Counted from the stretch's first letter, positions 16,296 through 23,778 are shown. The stretch: 34,863 nt of DNA from an uncultured Erysipelotrichaceae bacterium (GCA_910588075.1 CAJUOS010000021.1:1-34863); one strand, 5' to 3'. Notes: generated by a model not told the origin, from the letters alone. A program made the numbers and translations.

Positions 16296-18324
16296 TCTTC
16301 ATCAAAATCCTTTTTTTAAAGATTAACGCCAAAAAAAGAATAAACATATACATAAGAATTGCCACCAATGCAAAGATAAATAAAATAAAAGTATTATTAT
16401 ATCGTATAAATTCTCCAGAACGAACTATTTGATAAGAAAACAAAACCATAGATATAGCTATATATAATAATCCTATAACACAAAAATCTGTTAAAAACAA
16501 TTCATTCAATTGAGAACAATCTAATCCTCTATTCCTATAATATTGATAATCTTGTTTTTTAGATTTAATGTAAAGGAAAAGAACAATAAAGATTGTTATT
16601 ATAGCAAAAATAATATAAATTATATTTAAAAACATAAGATTATTCATTTCATTTTCTCTTATACTTTGCATTTCATTGATCAAATCTGCACGAGCATATG
16701 TTATAAAAGAATGATCAATTGAACTTATTTTATCTTTCACATTCTTTATCATATCTATATTATCTACTATTACAGCATAATTGCATGGTTGAAAAGGAAT
16801 GACCTTTTCATTAAGTTCATCATATAGTGTAAACTCCACATTCATATCTTGATTTTTATTGATTATTGTTTCCAAAATATCATTTTCAACATATATGATA
16901 TAATCAGTACCGCTATTTATAAAATTATTTGAATAATTTTGTAAAGGTAAAATTCCATGAATATCAAAAGATACTTTCACTTTTTTATAAATAGGTGATA
17001 TCCCTTCTATAAATTGAGGTTCTAAAGCTGTGCCATCTGTTTCAAAAAAAGTTATTGTATTATTTCTCCATGTAGAACAAACAGGAATCCCAACTTCTAT
17101 TGTTATAGTAACTGGATTTGAAAAACTGTTTTCATTGATTTGTAGTATTTTAGCCAAGTCCTCACTTATATAATTCCCTGATATAACATTTCCTTCTTTT
17201 TTTATATTTTCTTCTTTATAATAAGAAACTAAAGAAGGTGTAGCAACTTGATTTGCATCAAATTGAATAATTCTCTTTTGATCATGAGAATGAACTGAAA
17301 TTGTTGTATGTTTTTTCTCATCATCATTGTCTATTCTGTTCAAATAATTCGTTGAATCTACCTGATAATATGTATATACAGCTTCTACATGAGGTAAGTT
17401 TTTTATCTGTTGTAACACTTTATTCGAAATACCTCTTCTACCCCCATAACCAGGAATATACGTTTTAGGTAGTTTATCTCTTTCTACACCTTCAGAATAT
17501 AACTGTATAACACGACTTTGCGATTCACTTAATAGAAAAGAAGAATTTTTATGATGGAAAAATAAATTGAACATTTGAAATACACATAAACTTATGATTA
17601 CACTTATAACAAGTGAAGAAGATATTAAAGAAAAATATTCTTTTTTACTTTTTATAAAGAATAATTTCCAAAATGGAATATTCAATTTTTTGTTTTGAGC
17701 TTCTACTATGTCTTCACCTATTTGATTTGATTTTAGAATAATTTTATGTTGAATAATCTCATACTCATAATCATATAAATAATCAAAATCATTATTATGT
17801 GTTGATATAAGAATAGCTTTATTATATGAAATTTCTTTTAAAAACTTCATGATTTTATTTTTGATTTCATAATCAAGAGAAGAAATAGGCTCATCAATGA
17901 TGATAAGCGAAGCATCAGAATATACACCTAAAGCAATAAGCAAACGCTTCTTCTCTCCTGTTGATAAGCCATTAACACTTGCGTTTAAATCTAAATAGTC
18001 TAAGCACACACTTTGTAATAAGGTTAATATTTGACTATGATTATGCTCATTATGATATAAATAATCTATTATCTGAAATTGTTTTAAAATGCTTATATCC
18101 TTTTTAAGATAAGAAAACTGATCAACATAAAAATAATCATTTCTATCTAATTTTTTATTATTTGTTTTTATTTGATTAACAATAATTTTAAATAATGTTG
18201 ATTTCCCACTACCACTTTCACCCTTAACAGCAACCAATCCACAATCAGGAATAACAAAATAATCAATATCAAAAACATGTTTATCATATTGAAAAGAAAA
18301 GTTCTTTATATTATATTTTATCAC
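16288..18324 (-). CDS. MacB-like ABC transporter: ATPase fused to FtsX-type permease (variant signature)
   Basis: This is the second ATPase-permease fusion, longer than its partner (678 residues). The P-loop GESGSGKST is at 35-43, the Walker B IIIDEPIS has its catalytic Glu145, and the switch histidine is in STHNND. The signature motif reads LSTGEKKRL instead of LSGGQ. A first membrane segment at about 232-256 leads into an extracytoplasmic domain of about 310 residues, followed by three C-terminal membrane segments. The start is GTG and overlaps the stop of the secreted-protein gene by 4 nt (GTGA), with GGTGAG 7 nt upstream, so the three genes are translationally coupled. The asymmetric signature suggests a heterodimer with two unequal ATP sites. 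It may export, mature or give immunity to the co-encoded small protein, which is an inference from context. Confidence 0.83.
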   Translation of the reverse strand: MIKYNIKNFSFQYDKHVFDIDYFVIPDCGLVAVKGESGSGKSTLFKIIVNQIKTNNKKLDRNDYFYVDQFSYLKKDISILKQFQIIDYLYHNEHNHSQILTLLQSVCLDYLDLNASVNGLSTGEKKRLLIALGVYSDASLIIIDEPISSLDYEIKNKIMKFLKEISYNKAILISTHNNDFDYLYDYEYEIIQHKIILKSNQIGEDIVEAQNKKLNIPFWKLFFIKSKKEYFSLISSSLVISVIISLCVFQMFNLFFHHKNSSFLLSESQSRVIQLYSEGVERDKLPKTYIPGYGGRRGISNKVLQQIKNLPHVEAVYTYYQVDSTNYLNRIDNDDEKKHTTISVHSHDQKRIIQFDANQVATPSLVSYYKEENIKKEGNVISGNYISEDLAKILQINENSFSNPVTITIEVGIPVCSTWRNNTITFFETDGTALEPQFIEGISPIYKKVKVSFDIHGILPLQNYSNNFINSGTDYIIYVENDILETIINKNQDMNVEFTLYDELNEKVIPFQPCNYAVIVDNIDMIKNVKDKISSIDHSFITYARADLINEMQSIRENEMNNLMFLNIIYIIFAIITIFIVLFLYIKSKKQDYQYYRNRGLDCSQLNELFLTDFCVIGLLYIAISMVLFSYQIVRSGEFIRYNNTFILFIFALVAILMYMFILFLALIFKKRILMKND

Positions 18325-18653
18325 TTTGTTCTCACCGTAACTGTACTTGTCTTTTGTATTCCTCCAACAGTTGCCTGTAAGTATCCTACAGCTTCAAAAT
18401 CTGCTAAAGATTTTACATAATTTTTTACATTTGTTGCTCCAATAAAAGTATATCTTCTTTCTGTATTTGCACCTTTTATTTTTTTAGTACTTGTATCATA
18501 TGTAACAATTAATCTAGCCATAGCCCAAGTATAACCATTACCAGAAATAATCATAGAATCTACTTTTTCAGCTTGTGCAGCACCTACTATACTAATTGGT
18601 AAAATTAATACCATTGAAAATAAAAACATAGACATTAAAATTTTCTTCATCAT
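18321..18653 (-). CDS. Small secreted protein of the double-ABC operon (bacteriocin-like candidate)
   Basis: This is a 110-residue preprotein with a classical signal peptide: MMKK, then a hydrophobic core ending near ISIVGAAQA, with likely cleavage before EKVDS. The mature part of about 83 residues is basic, strand-rich and free of cysteines, and ends with a Thr/Val-rich strand after ATVGG. I do not recognise a family. The arrangement of a signal-peptide small protein followed by ABC-permease genes recalls lactococcin 972-type bacteriocin loci, and the ATVG near the C-terminus is faintly similar, but the typical Trp/His pattern of that family is absent. The ribosome binding site is weak (AGAAGAAA), and either of two adjacent ATGs could be used. 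It is first in the operon, so it should be made in at least equal amounts to the transporters. Confidence 0.75.
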   Translation of the reverse strand: MMKKILMSMFLFSMVLILPISIVGAAQAEKVDSMIISGNGYTWAMARLIVTYDTSTKKIKGANTERRYTFIGATNVKNYVKSLADFEAVGYLQATVGGIQKTSTVTVRTK

Positions 18654-18676
18654 TTTCTTCTGTTATCAAACAACTT

Positions 18677-18705
18677 TTATTAAGATTTTATCAAAAGTAT
18701 ATCAA
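18677..18705 (-). promoter_or_regulatory. Candidate promoter of the secreted-protein/ABC operon
   Basis: On the minus strand TTGATA (18700-18705) and TAATAA (18677-18682) are separated by 17 bp, about 25 nt before the start codon. A nearby TGATAAAAT is an alternative extended -10. Confidence 0.4.
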
Positions 18706-18772
18706 AACTTTGAAATAAAAATAATGTATTAATTATTATTCTATCATTTGTAGATTGGTTACTAGAGGGTTA

Positions 18773-18864
18773 TTAATGATTTGATACAAATTTTATAATC
18801 TTAATATACAGACTATCTTTAAATTCTCTATATACTCTTGATATTATCTTTTTATTTGTTTCAT
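18773..18864 (-). pseudogene. Possible broken short ORF (about 29 codons) upstream of the ABC operon
   Basis: An ATG at 18864 has an ideal AAGGAG 5 nt upstream, but its frame stops after six codons (MKQIKR). If one A is added to the run of five A residues after codon 4, the frame reads on for 29 codons as a basic peptide ending FVSNH. This could be a frameshifted peptide gene, a sequencing slip or chance. It lies about 120 nt upstream of the secreted-protein gene on the same strand. Confidence 0.25.
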
Positions 18865-19400
18865 AACTTCTCCTTTCCATAATTTTTATTCACAAGCATT
18901 TACTATGCTATATGACCTGTCTCAAATTTTATATAAAATCTACTTTTTTATGATTACTACTTTATTTTTTAATAATTTCTTTTATATTTTATTTTTCTCT
19001 GAACTCTTTACATATTTTAATCATATTGTTCTAATTATAAGAGTATATTATTTTATTATTATTTAAGTTTTCTAATAGTGTTAAATAGTAAAATATAATA
19101 AAACTATTAAATGTTGAAATTTTATTAAAATTTGATACTCTTACTATAACATCTTTAATTTTATTATAAAAAATAATATCCAACTTCTTTTTTATATGTA
19201 TCTTTGAATTTATTAATAGATTTTTCAATAATCTTTACTCATATTATTAGTTTATTGTTAATTTAATCTTTTACTTTTTACAATAAAGAATCCTCAATCA
19301 TTCTCAATATCTAAAAACTCTTCCTATTACTTTTATTGTATTATACACATTTATCCTTTGTCAATAATATCCTTTTTTCTAAAATATAAAGTTGAATACT
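18865..19400. other. AT-rich stretch without a convincing gene
   Basis: This stretch is extremely A/T-rich and has stops in all frames at short intervals. The longest open frame (19031-19228, minus) lacks a good ribosome binding site and has low-complexity Ile/Asn/Lys composition, so I do not call it. A TTGACA (19359-19364) and a TATAAT (19340-19345) on the minus strand are only 13 bp apart, too close for a standard promoter, and no gene follows. Confidence 0.5.
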
Positions 19401-19424
19401 AAAAAAAGACTCTTTCGAGCCTTT
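19401..19424 (-). terminator. Duplicate copy of the gap terminator
   Basis: An 8-bp stem (19405-19412 with 19417-19424, one G-U pair) with a GAAA-type loop is followed by T residues on the minus strand. It is identical to the terminator behind the intact gap gene at 21158-21177. Confidence 0.75.
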
Positions 19425-19548
19425 TATTATTGTCTTATTGAATTATTTTAATTCAGCAAAATATTTGATTGTTCTAACCATGTTAGAAGTGTATGAATTT
19501 TCATTATCATAGCAATCAACTATTTGAACTTATGTAGTTCTATTATCT
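19402..19548 (-). repeat. Direct repeat copy 1: gap 3' end plus terminator
   Basis: These 147 bp match 21155-21301 in the same orientation with seven differences counted by eye (about 95% identity). Only one difference falls in the 110 bp nearest the terminator end. The offset between the copies is 1753 bp with no gaps. The repeat covers the last 35 codons of gap, the stop codon and the terminator. Confidence 0.9.
19443..19548 (-). pseudogene. Truncated glyceraldehyde-3-phosphate dehydrogenase C-terminus
   Basis: Translation on the minus strand gives the last ~34 residues of GAPDH, including the YDNENSYTSNMVRTIKYFAELK region in full and the native stop. The fragment has an internal TAA where the intact gene has the Glu of TTEVQ, and Trp of AWYDNE is replaced by Cys. 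Homology ends abruptly at 19548. Beyond it the frame continues into unrelated sequence for about 30 codons. It cannot make an enzyme and is a relic of duplication, recombination or insertion at the gap locus. Confidence 0.9.
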
Positions 19549-19730
19549 CCAAAACCTACATTCTTACACTTTTTGAAATTTGATACATCACAATCATTTA
19601 TAGAATAAAATTTGGAAATCCCTCATTTTTTAAACCACCTATAAATTAAGGAATTAATCTTCTTTCAAATACTAAAATATAGGAATATATTATTTCTTTC
19701 AAAAATAAGTATTCATAATTTTTTTGATTT

Positions 19731-20270
19731 CTATTTCATATTTAATACATAGATATCTTTTATAATCTCAATACCTTTTTCTTTAAGAATACTTAACTTT
19801 TTTTCAGTACATAAATCTAAATTCTCAAACTCTAAAATGACTGAATAATCATCACTTATTGATTGAATATATGAACCACTTTCATTAACATATATTTGAT
19901 AATGATCATAATCATATTTTGTATAATCTTCTAATGCTTTTTCGTTAACATCTAGTCTATTAATTAATATTCCTAAAGATACTTCTCCTAAAATATTTTT
20001 ATAATTTATACTATATCCATCTTTAGCATCACCATTATAGTATATATCCATCCTATTTATTTTAGAAATCTTTTCCTTTTTAATTTCATCATTAAAATAG
20101 GATTTAGGATTATACATATCTACAAAATATTCTCTACCATTTTCATCAATAAATTCATTAACAGAAGAATAATATGTTCCATGACTACTCGTTATATACA
20201 TATATAGTTTAACAGATCCTACTAACATAAATACAATAACCAAAAAGATAACTATTCCTTTTTTCTTCAT
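19731..20270 (-). CDS. Hypothetical membrane-anchored extracytoplasmic protein
   Basis: This 179-residue protein has a short basic N-terminus (MKKK), one membrane segment (about residues 5-26) and no lipobox, so it is probably an N-terminally anchored protein facing outside. The outer part is rich in Tyr, Asp, Asn and Lys with alternating strands and one cysteine. I do not recognise a family. The start at 20270 is chosen because AGGAGAG lies directly upstream. A longer frame starts with TTG inside the end of the peptidase remnant. It begins 62 nt after the remnant's stop and was probably its operon partner, perhaps an immunity or accessory protein, which is an inference from position only. 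It sits between the two copies of the gap 3' end. Confidence 0.65.
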   Translation of the reverse strand: MKKKGIVIFLVIVFMLVGSVKLYMYITSSHGTYYSSVNEFIDENGREYFVDMYNPKSYFNDEIKKEKISKINRMDIYYNGDAKDGYSINYKNILGEVSLGILINRLDVNEKALEDYTKYDYDHYQIYVNESGSYIQSISDDYSVILEFENLDLCTEKKLSILKEKGIEIIKDIYVLNMK

Positions 20271-20332
20271 GTCACTCTCTCCTCTTTCGCAATTTTCATA
20301 ATGATTATATATTTCTATTAAAAATTGTTTTA

Positions 20333-20695
20333 TCAATTAGTATATACACCTTTATAAATCCAATTTCTATTGATCCATCCTCTGTGATTATTTCCCGACC
20401 AATTATCATGTGCCTTAAACCATAATCTACCATTATAATCAACATACTGATAACCACATACCCAATGATCTCCATATAGACTGGATTTAAAAGACTGTAG
20501 TAATAAGCAAACAGGATATTTAGATGATATCTTACTTATGTAACTATCTCTTCTTTTTCATCAAAGGTATATATAAACGATTGAATAACATCAGAATAAT
20601 CATTTTCTAATGCAGATGTTGTAAACACAATATTACTTATTATCAGTGGTAATAACATAAATAAAGTTATATATGTAAAATTTTATTTTTTCCAT
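20333..20695 (-). pseudogene. Broken secreted cysteine-peptidase-like gene (C39/papain-fold type)
   Basis: The fragments read as a gene in pieces. An ATG at 20695 gives MEKIK, then a run of four T needs one base removed to continue into a signal peptide ending FTTSA and a short mature segment that stops at a TAA near 20545. In another frame the sequence resumes as SSKYPVCLLLQS and runs through GDHWVCGYQYVDYNGRLWFK and HDNWSG to a stop at 20333. This second part looks like the His-containing C-terminal half of a secreted C39-like peptidase domain. The part that should carry the catalytic Cys is missing, so there is probably an internal deletion as well as two frameshifts. The assignment to the peptidase clan is by motif resemblance only. 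Confidence 0.6.
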
Positions 20696-20880
20696 AAACA
20701 ATCTTTCTTATTTAAAAATTTCTATAATTAAATTTTATATTTAAAAGCAAAGTCATAATAATCTTTAATTATTTCAAAATATAATATTTTAGTTCTCTCA
20801 AAAACATAGAGTTTTGATAAAATAATTAAAAATCCAAAATTTTTAACTCAGCATATTGTTAACCAATTTTTAATTTTCTA

Positions 20881-20943
20881 TTATTTTAATTCTTTTGTTA
20901 AAATAATAGCCTTCATAGCTTTACGTAATTTTAAAATAGACAA
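20881..20943 (-). CDS. Possible 20-residue basic peptide with strong ribosome binding site
   Basis: An unusually good AAGGAGGGG (20954-20962) lies 10 nt before a TTG that opens a 20-codon frame, a basic amphipathic-looking peptide with two terminal stop codons. No ATG is available at the right place except an internal one at codon 10. It could be a leader or toxin-like peptide, or the first codons of a decayed gene. It lies between the gap terminator and the peptidase remnant, on the same strand as both. Confidence 0.2.
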   Translation of the reverse strand: MSILKLRKAMKAIILTKELK

Positions 20944-21154
20944 TTATGTTATACCCCTCCTTCTTATATTATATTTTCAAACATTGTCATATTATATATT
21001 TTTTATTTTGAATATAATGAAATACATTCAGCATATATTTTTGATTTATTTTAACTTCCTGTCGAATAGTTTATTTCTAATTTATCACTTTATTTCATTT
21101 TCATGACTTTTTTGTAACATTTAAATACCCTTGTATACATTTATAATACCAAAG
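20944..21154. other. AT-rich non-coding stretch before the gap terminator
   Basis: No gene is visible apart from the ribosome-binding-site-like sequence at 20954-20962. Several TATAAT-like hexamers occur on the minus strand (for example just upstream of 20963) but without good -35 partners. Confidence 0.4.
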
Positions 21155-21177
21155 AAAAAAGACTCTTTCGAGCCTTT
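21155..21177 (-). terminator. Terminator of gap
   Basis: An 8-bp stem (21158-21165 with 21170-21177, one G-U pair) with a 4-nt GAAA loop is followed by T residues on the minus strand. It lies 18 nt after the gap stop codon and has an identical copy at 19401-19424. Confidence 0.85.
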
Positions 21178-21301
21178 TATTATTGTCTTATTGAATTATT
21201 TTAATTCAGCGAAATATTTGATTGTTCTAACCATGTTAGAAGTGTATGAATTTTCATTATCATACCAAGCAACTGTTTGAACTTCAGTAGTTCCATTATC
21301 T
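21155..21301 (-). repeat. Direct repeat copy 2: gap 3' end plus terminator (intact gene side)
   Basis: This is the partner of the repeat at 19402-19548. It lies in the functional gap gene and its terminator, in the same orientation. Confidence 0.9.
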
Positions 21302-22209
21302 AATGGTTTAACCATTGTTTGAGTTGCATCAAATAATGATCCATAAGTAATTCCGATAATATCAGAAGATACTAATTGTTCTTCAGTATATCCAAATGAT
21401 GGAGTTGCAGCTGCTTTCATTGCTTCATTAACTTGTTCAACTGTTACTTCACCTTCAACAACTGAAGTTAAGATTGTAGTTGATCCTGTAGGAACAGGTA
21501 CACGTTGAGCTGAACCGATTAATTTTCCATTTAATTCTGGGATAACTAATCCGATTGCTTTTGCAGCACCAGTTGAGTTAGGTACGATATTAACTGCTGC
21601 AGCACGTGCTCTTCTTAAATCACCTTTTCTATGAGGTCCATCTAATACCATTTGATCTCCAGTATAAGCATGAACTGTTAACATGATACCAGATTTGATT
21701 GGTGCTAAATTGTTTAATGCATTAGCCATAGGTGCTAAGCAGTTTGTTGTACAAGATGCTGCTGAAATAATTGTATCATCAGCTTTTAAAACACCTTCGT
21801 TTACACCAAATACAACTGTTGGTAAATCATTTCCAGCAGGTGCAGAAATAACTACTTTTTTAGCTCCAGCATCAATATGAGCTTGAGATTTTGCTTTAGA
21901 AGTATAGAAACCTGTACATTCTAATACTACATCTACATCTAATTCTGCCCATGGTAATTCAGCTGCATTAGCTTTTGCATAAATTTTAATTTCTTTTCCA
22001 TCAACAGTAATTGAATCTTCTCCAGCTACTACTGTATCAGCCAAAGCATATTTACCTTGTGCTGAATCATATTTTAATAAGTGTGCTAACATTTTAGGAT
22101 CTGTTAAATCGTTGATTGCTACAACTTCATATCCTTCAGCACCAAACATTTGTCTGAATGCAAGACGTCCAATACGTCCAAATCCATTAATTGCTACTTT
22201 TACTGCCAT
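21196..22209 (-). CDS. gap: Glyceraldehyde-3-phosphate dehydrogenase (NAD-type)
   Basis: This glycolytic enzyme oxidises glyceraldehyde 3-phosphate to 1,3-bisphosphoglycerate with NAD. At 337 residues it has standard length. The N-terminal Rossmann motif INGFGRIGR, the catalytic cysteine in SAASCTTNCLAP, the HAYTGDQ segment following the active-site His region and the C-terminal WYDNENSY are all present. An Asp after the dinucleotide-binding strand (AINDLTDP) fits NAD preference. It has a strong AAGGAGGA ribosome binding site and a near-consensus promoter, as expected for a highly expressed gene. Its codon use is visibly more GC-rich than that of its neighbours. The last 35 codons and the terminator are duplicated 1.75 kb downstream, but this copy is intact. 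Confidence 0.98.
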   Translation of the reverse strand: MAVKVAINGFGRIGRLAFRQMFGAEGYEVVAINDLTDPKMLAHLLKYDSAQGKYALADTVVAGEDSITVDGKEIKIYAKANAAELPWAELDVDVVLECTGFYTSKAKSQAHIDAGAKKVVISAPAGNDLPTVVFGVNEGVLKADDTIISAASCTTNCLAPMANALNNLAPIKSGIMLTVHAYTGDQMVLDGPHRKGDLRRARAAAVNIVPNSTGAAKAIGLVIPELNGKLIGSAQRVPVPTGSTTILTSVVEGEVTVEQVNEAMKAAATPSFGYTEEQLVSSDIIGITYGSLFDATQTMVKPLDNGTTEVQTVAWYDNENSYTSNMVRTIKYFAELK

Positions 22210-22245
22210 TTTTTGACATCCTCCTTGAATTTAATTTATGTCTAT

Positions 22246-22274
22246 ATTATAGTCCACAAACTCAAATAAATCAA
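22246..22274 (-). promoter_or_regulatory. Strong sigma-A promoter of gap
   Basis: On the minus strand TTGATT (22269-22274) and a perfect TATAAT (22246-22251) are separated by 17 bp, about 37 nt before the start codon. The -10 box is embedded in a small palindrome, CTATAATATAG, that could bind a regulator. Confidence 0.8.
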
Positions 22275-22339
22275 TAAAAGTTGTATCATTATATAATTTT
22301 TTTCACAAAGTTTTTTATTGAAAACTCTTTCAAACATGA

Positions 22340-22356
22340 AACGACTTTTTTTGACT
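22340..22356. promoter_or_regulatory. CtsR-box-like heptad repeat in the gap-clpP intergenic region
   Basis: The minus strand reads AGTCAAA, three A residues, then AGTCGTT. The CtsR operator of Bacillota is a direct heptad repeat of RGTCAAA with a 3-nt spacer. The first half matches fully and the second in five of seven positions. It lies about 150 bp upstream of clpP, a classical CtsR target, but is not placed against an obvious clpP promoter. Confidence 0.35.
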
Positions 22357-22476
22357 TTACTATTTTATTTTATCCAATTCTTTTTTTATTTATCAATAAA
22401 TTTGCAATATTTGAACAAGATATTTTTTATATTCAACAACTCTTAAAATAAAATGAATAATCAAAATATTTTTATC

Positions 22477-22482
22477 TATAAT
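22477..22482 (+). promoter_or_regulatory. Candidate -10 box of clpP
   Basis: A TATAAT lies just upstream of the GGAGG (22490-22494) of clpP. It would give a very short 5' leader, and no -35 box is visible at 16-18 bp. Confidence 0.3.
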
Positions 22483-22503
22483 GAACTATGGAGGTTATGA
22501 ACA

Positions 22504-23094
22504 ATGCATTTTATACCAACTGTTATTTTAAAAAAACATTCAAAAGAATATGCTTATGATATTTTTTCAAGACTATTAGAAGACCGTATTATCATGTTAT
22601 GTGGAGAAATTAATGATGAGGTTGCAAGTTCCATTGTTAGCCAACTTTTATATCTTGAATCTTTAGATCCAACTGCTGATGTTTATATGTATATCAACTC
22701 TCCAGGTGGAAGTGTATCAGCAGGTTTAGCTATTTATGACACCATGAATTTTATTAAATGTGATGTATCTACAATTAGTATTGGACTTTCTGCAAGTATG
22801 GGAGCTTTCCTATTAGCTGCTGGTCAAAAAGGAAAAAGATGTGCATTAGAAAATAGTGAAATCATGATTCATCAACCATTAGGTGGAACAAGTGGACAAG
22901 CAAGTGATATTGAAATTACAACCAAACATATTCTCAGACAAAAAGATAAACTTAATCGTCTTTTATCTGAAATGACACAACAACCTTTACGTAGAATAAA
23001 AAAAGATACTGATCGAGATTACTTCATGAATGCCTATGATGCATTAGAATATGGTCTTATTGACGAAGTTCTTAAAAAAAATCATAATCATTAA
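22504..23094 (+). CDS. clpP: ATP-dependent Clp protease proteolytic subunit
   Basis: ClpP is the tetradecameric serine peptidase chamber that works with ClpX and ClpC-type unfoldases in protein quality control and regulated proteolysis. The 196-residue length is standard. The catalytic triad is in place with the same numbering as Bacillus ClpP: Ser98 in SASMGAF, His123 in MIHQPLGG and Asp172 in the DRDYF segment. The hydrophobic N-terminal region and the GGSVSAG oxyanion loop are conserved. The start is preceded by GGAGG 9 nt upstream. It is transcribed divergently from gap, alone, and ends at a strong terminator. The CtsR-like repeat in the divergent region suggests heat-shock or stress control, which is an inference. 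Confidence 0.97.
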   Translation: MHFIPTVILKKHSKEYAYDIFSRLLEDRIIMLCGEINDEVASSIVSQLLYLESLDPTADVYMYINSPGGSVSAGLAIYDTMNFIKCDVSTISIGLSASMGAFLLAAGQKGKRCALENSEIMIHQPLGGTSGQASDIEITTKHILRQKDKLNRLLSEMTQQPLRRIKKDTDRDYFMNAYDALEYGLIDEVLKKNHNH

Positions 23095-23119
23095 ATAAAA
23101 TGATATTCTTGAAAAAATA

Positions 23120-23159
23120 AAATAAATCTCATATTGATTTAAAGAGATTTATTTTTTTA
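23120..23159 (+). terminator. Terminator of clpP
   Basis: A perfect 11-bp stem (23120-23130 with 23144-23154) with a 13-nt loop runs into a T tract on the plus strand. Confidence 0.85.
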
Positions 23160-23261
23160 TTTCTATAAACTATTTGTAGAGATATTTAAAATCTTATTTA
23201 ATAATGAAAAAATAATTATCTATTATTCCAAAAATGAAATTCAAATAATTATAAATAAATT

Positions 23262-23298
23262 AAAAAATGACTATTTATATATCTGTTATAAATAGTCA
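23262..23298 (-). terminator. Terminator of the asparaginase/orphan gene unit
   Basis: A perfect 12-bp stem (23268-23279 with 23287-23298) and 7-nt loop are followed by six T residues on the minus strand, 41 nt after the stop of the 129-residue orphan gene. Confidence 0.85.
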
Positions 23299-23339
23299 AA
23301 AAAATATTGGTATTATCTTTATATAAGAATGAAAATCTT

Positions 23340-23729
23340 TTATTTTTCTTTTAATTCAACATTTAAACAATGATCAATAATTTGTATCGACTCTATTGGT
23401 AATGGATAATGATAATAACAAGAATCTTGTTTAACTTCAAAATCATCAAGATTTATGAACTGTTTTAACATATTCATTATATTTAATTTTAAAAATAAAT
23501 ATTCAATCTTTCCATTAATATTTTTAAAACAAATAGCATGATTATCATAATCCAATAAAAAATTAACAGTTAAATCAACAACATGTTCTTGATAAACAAC
23601 ACTTGCCTTTATATTTATTTTATTATCTATCCATACTTCTGATTCATTTATAGAAATAGAATATTGTGTCAATATTGGTTGTAAAGCAAATTCTAAAATA
23701 ATTTTTAATTCTTTTTCATTTAATATCAT
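23340..23729 (-). CDS. Hypothetical cytosolic protein
   Basis: This 129-residue protein has no recognisable family, signal peptide or membrane segment. It alternates short charged stretches with hydrophobic strands: an N-terminal helix-like ILNEKELKIILEFAL, then VYQEHVVDLTVNFLLDYD and further strands. This gives the impression of a compact alpha/beta or lipid-binding-like fold. AAAGGTGAT lies close upstream of the ATG. It follows the asparaginase gene by 49 nt on the same strand without a visible terminator in between, and ends at a strong hairpin, so cotranscription is likely. No functional link to asparagine use can be read from the sequence. Confidence 0.65.
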   Translation of the reverse strand: MILNEKELKIILEFALQPILTQYSISINESEVWIDNKINIKASVVYQEHVVDLTVNFLLDYDNHAICFKNINGKIEYLFLKLNIMNMLKQFINLDDFEVKQDSCYYHYPLPIESIQIIDHCLNVELKEK

Positions 23730-23778
23730 TATATCACCTTTACATTATATGAATAATTGATAATTTTATTCTTAGACT

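Noticed and set aside
18321..18653. Assignment of the small secreted protein to the lactococcin 972 family
   Set aside because: Only the operon layout and a short ATVG match support it. The Trp/His-rich pattern of that family is missing, so it is kept as a hypothesis only.
19031..19228. 65-codon open frame on the minus strand in the AT-rich region
   Set aside because: It has no ribosome binding site and low-complexity composition, and the surrounding sequence has the same composition in all frames. It is most likely chance.
19340..19364. TTGACA and TATAAT on the minus strand, considered as a promoter
   Set aside because: The spacer is only 13 bp and no gene or clear RNA follows.
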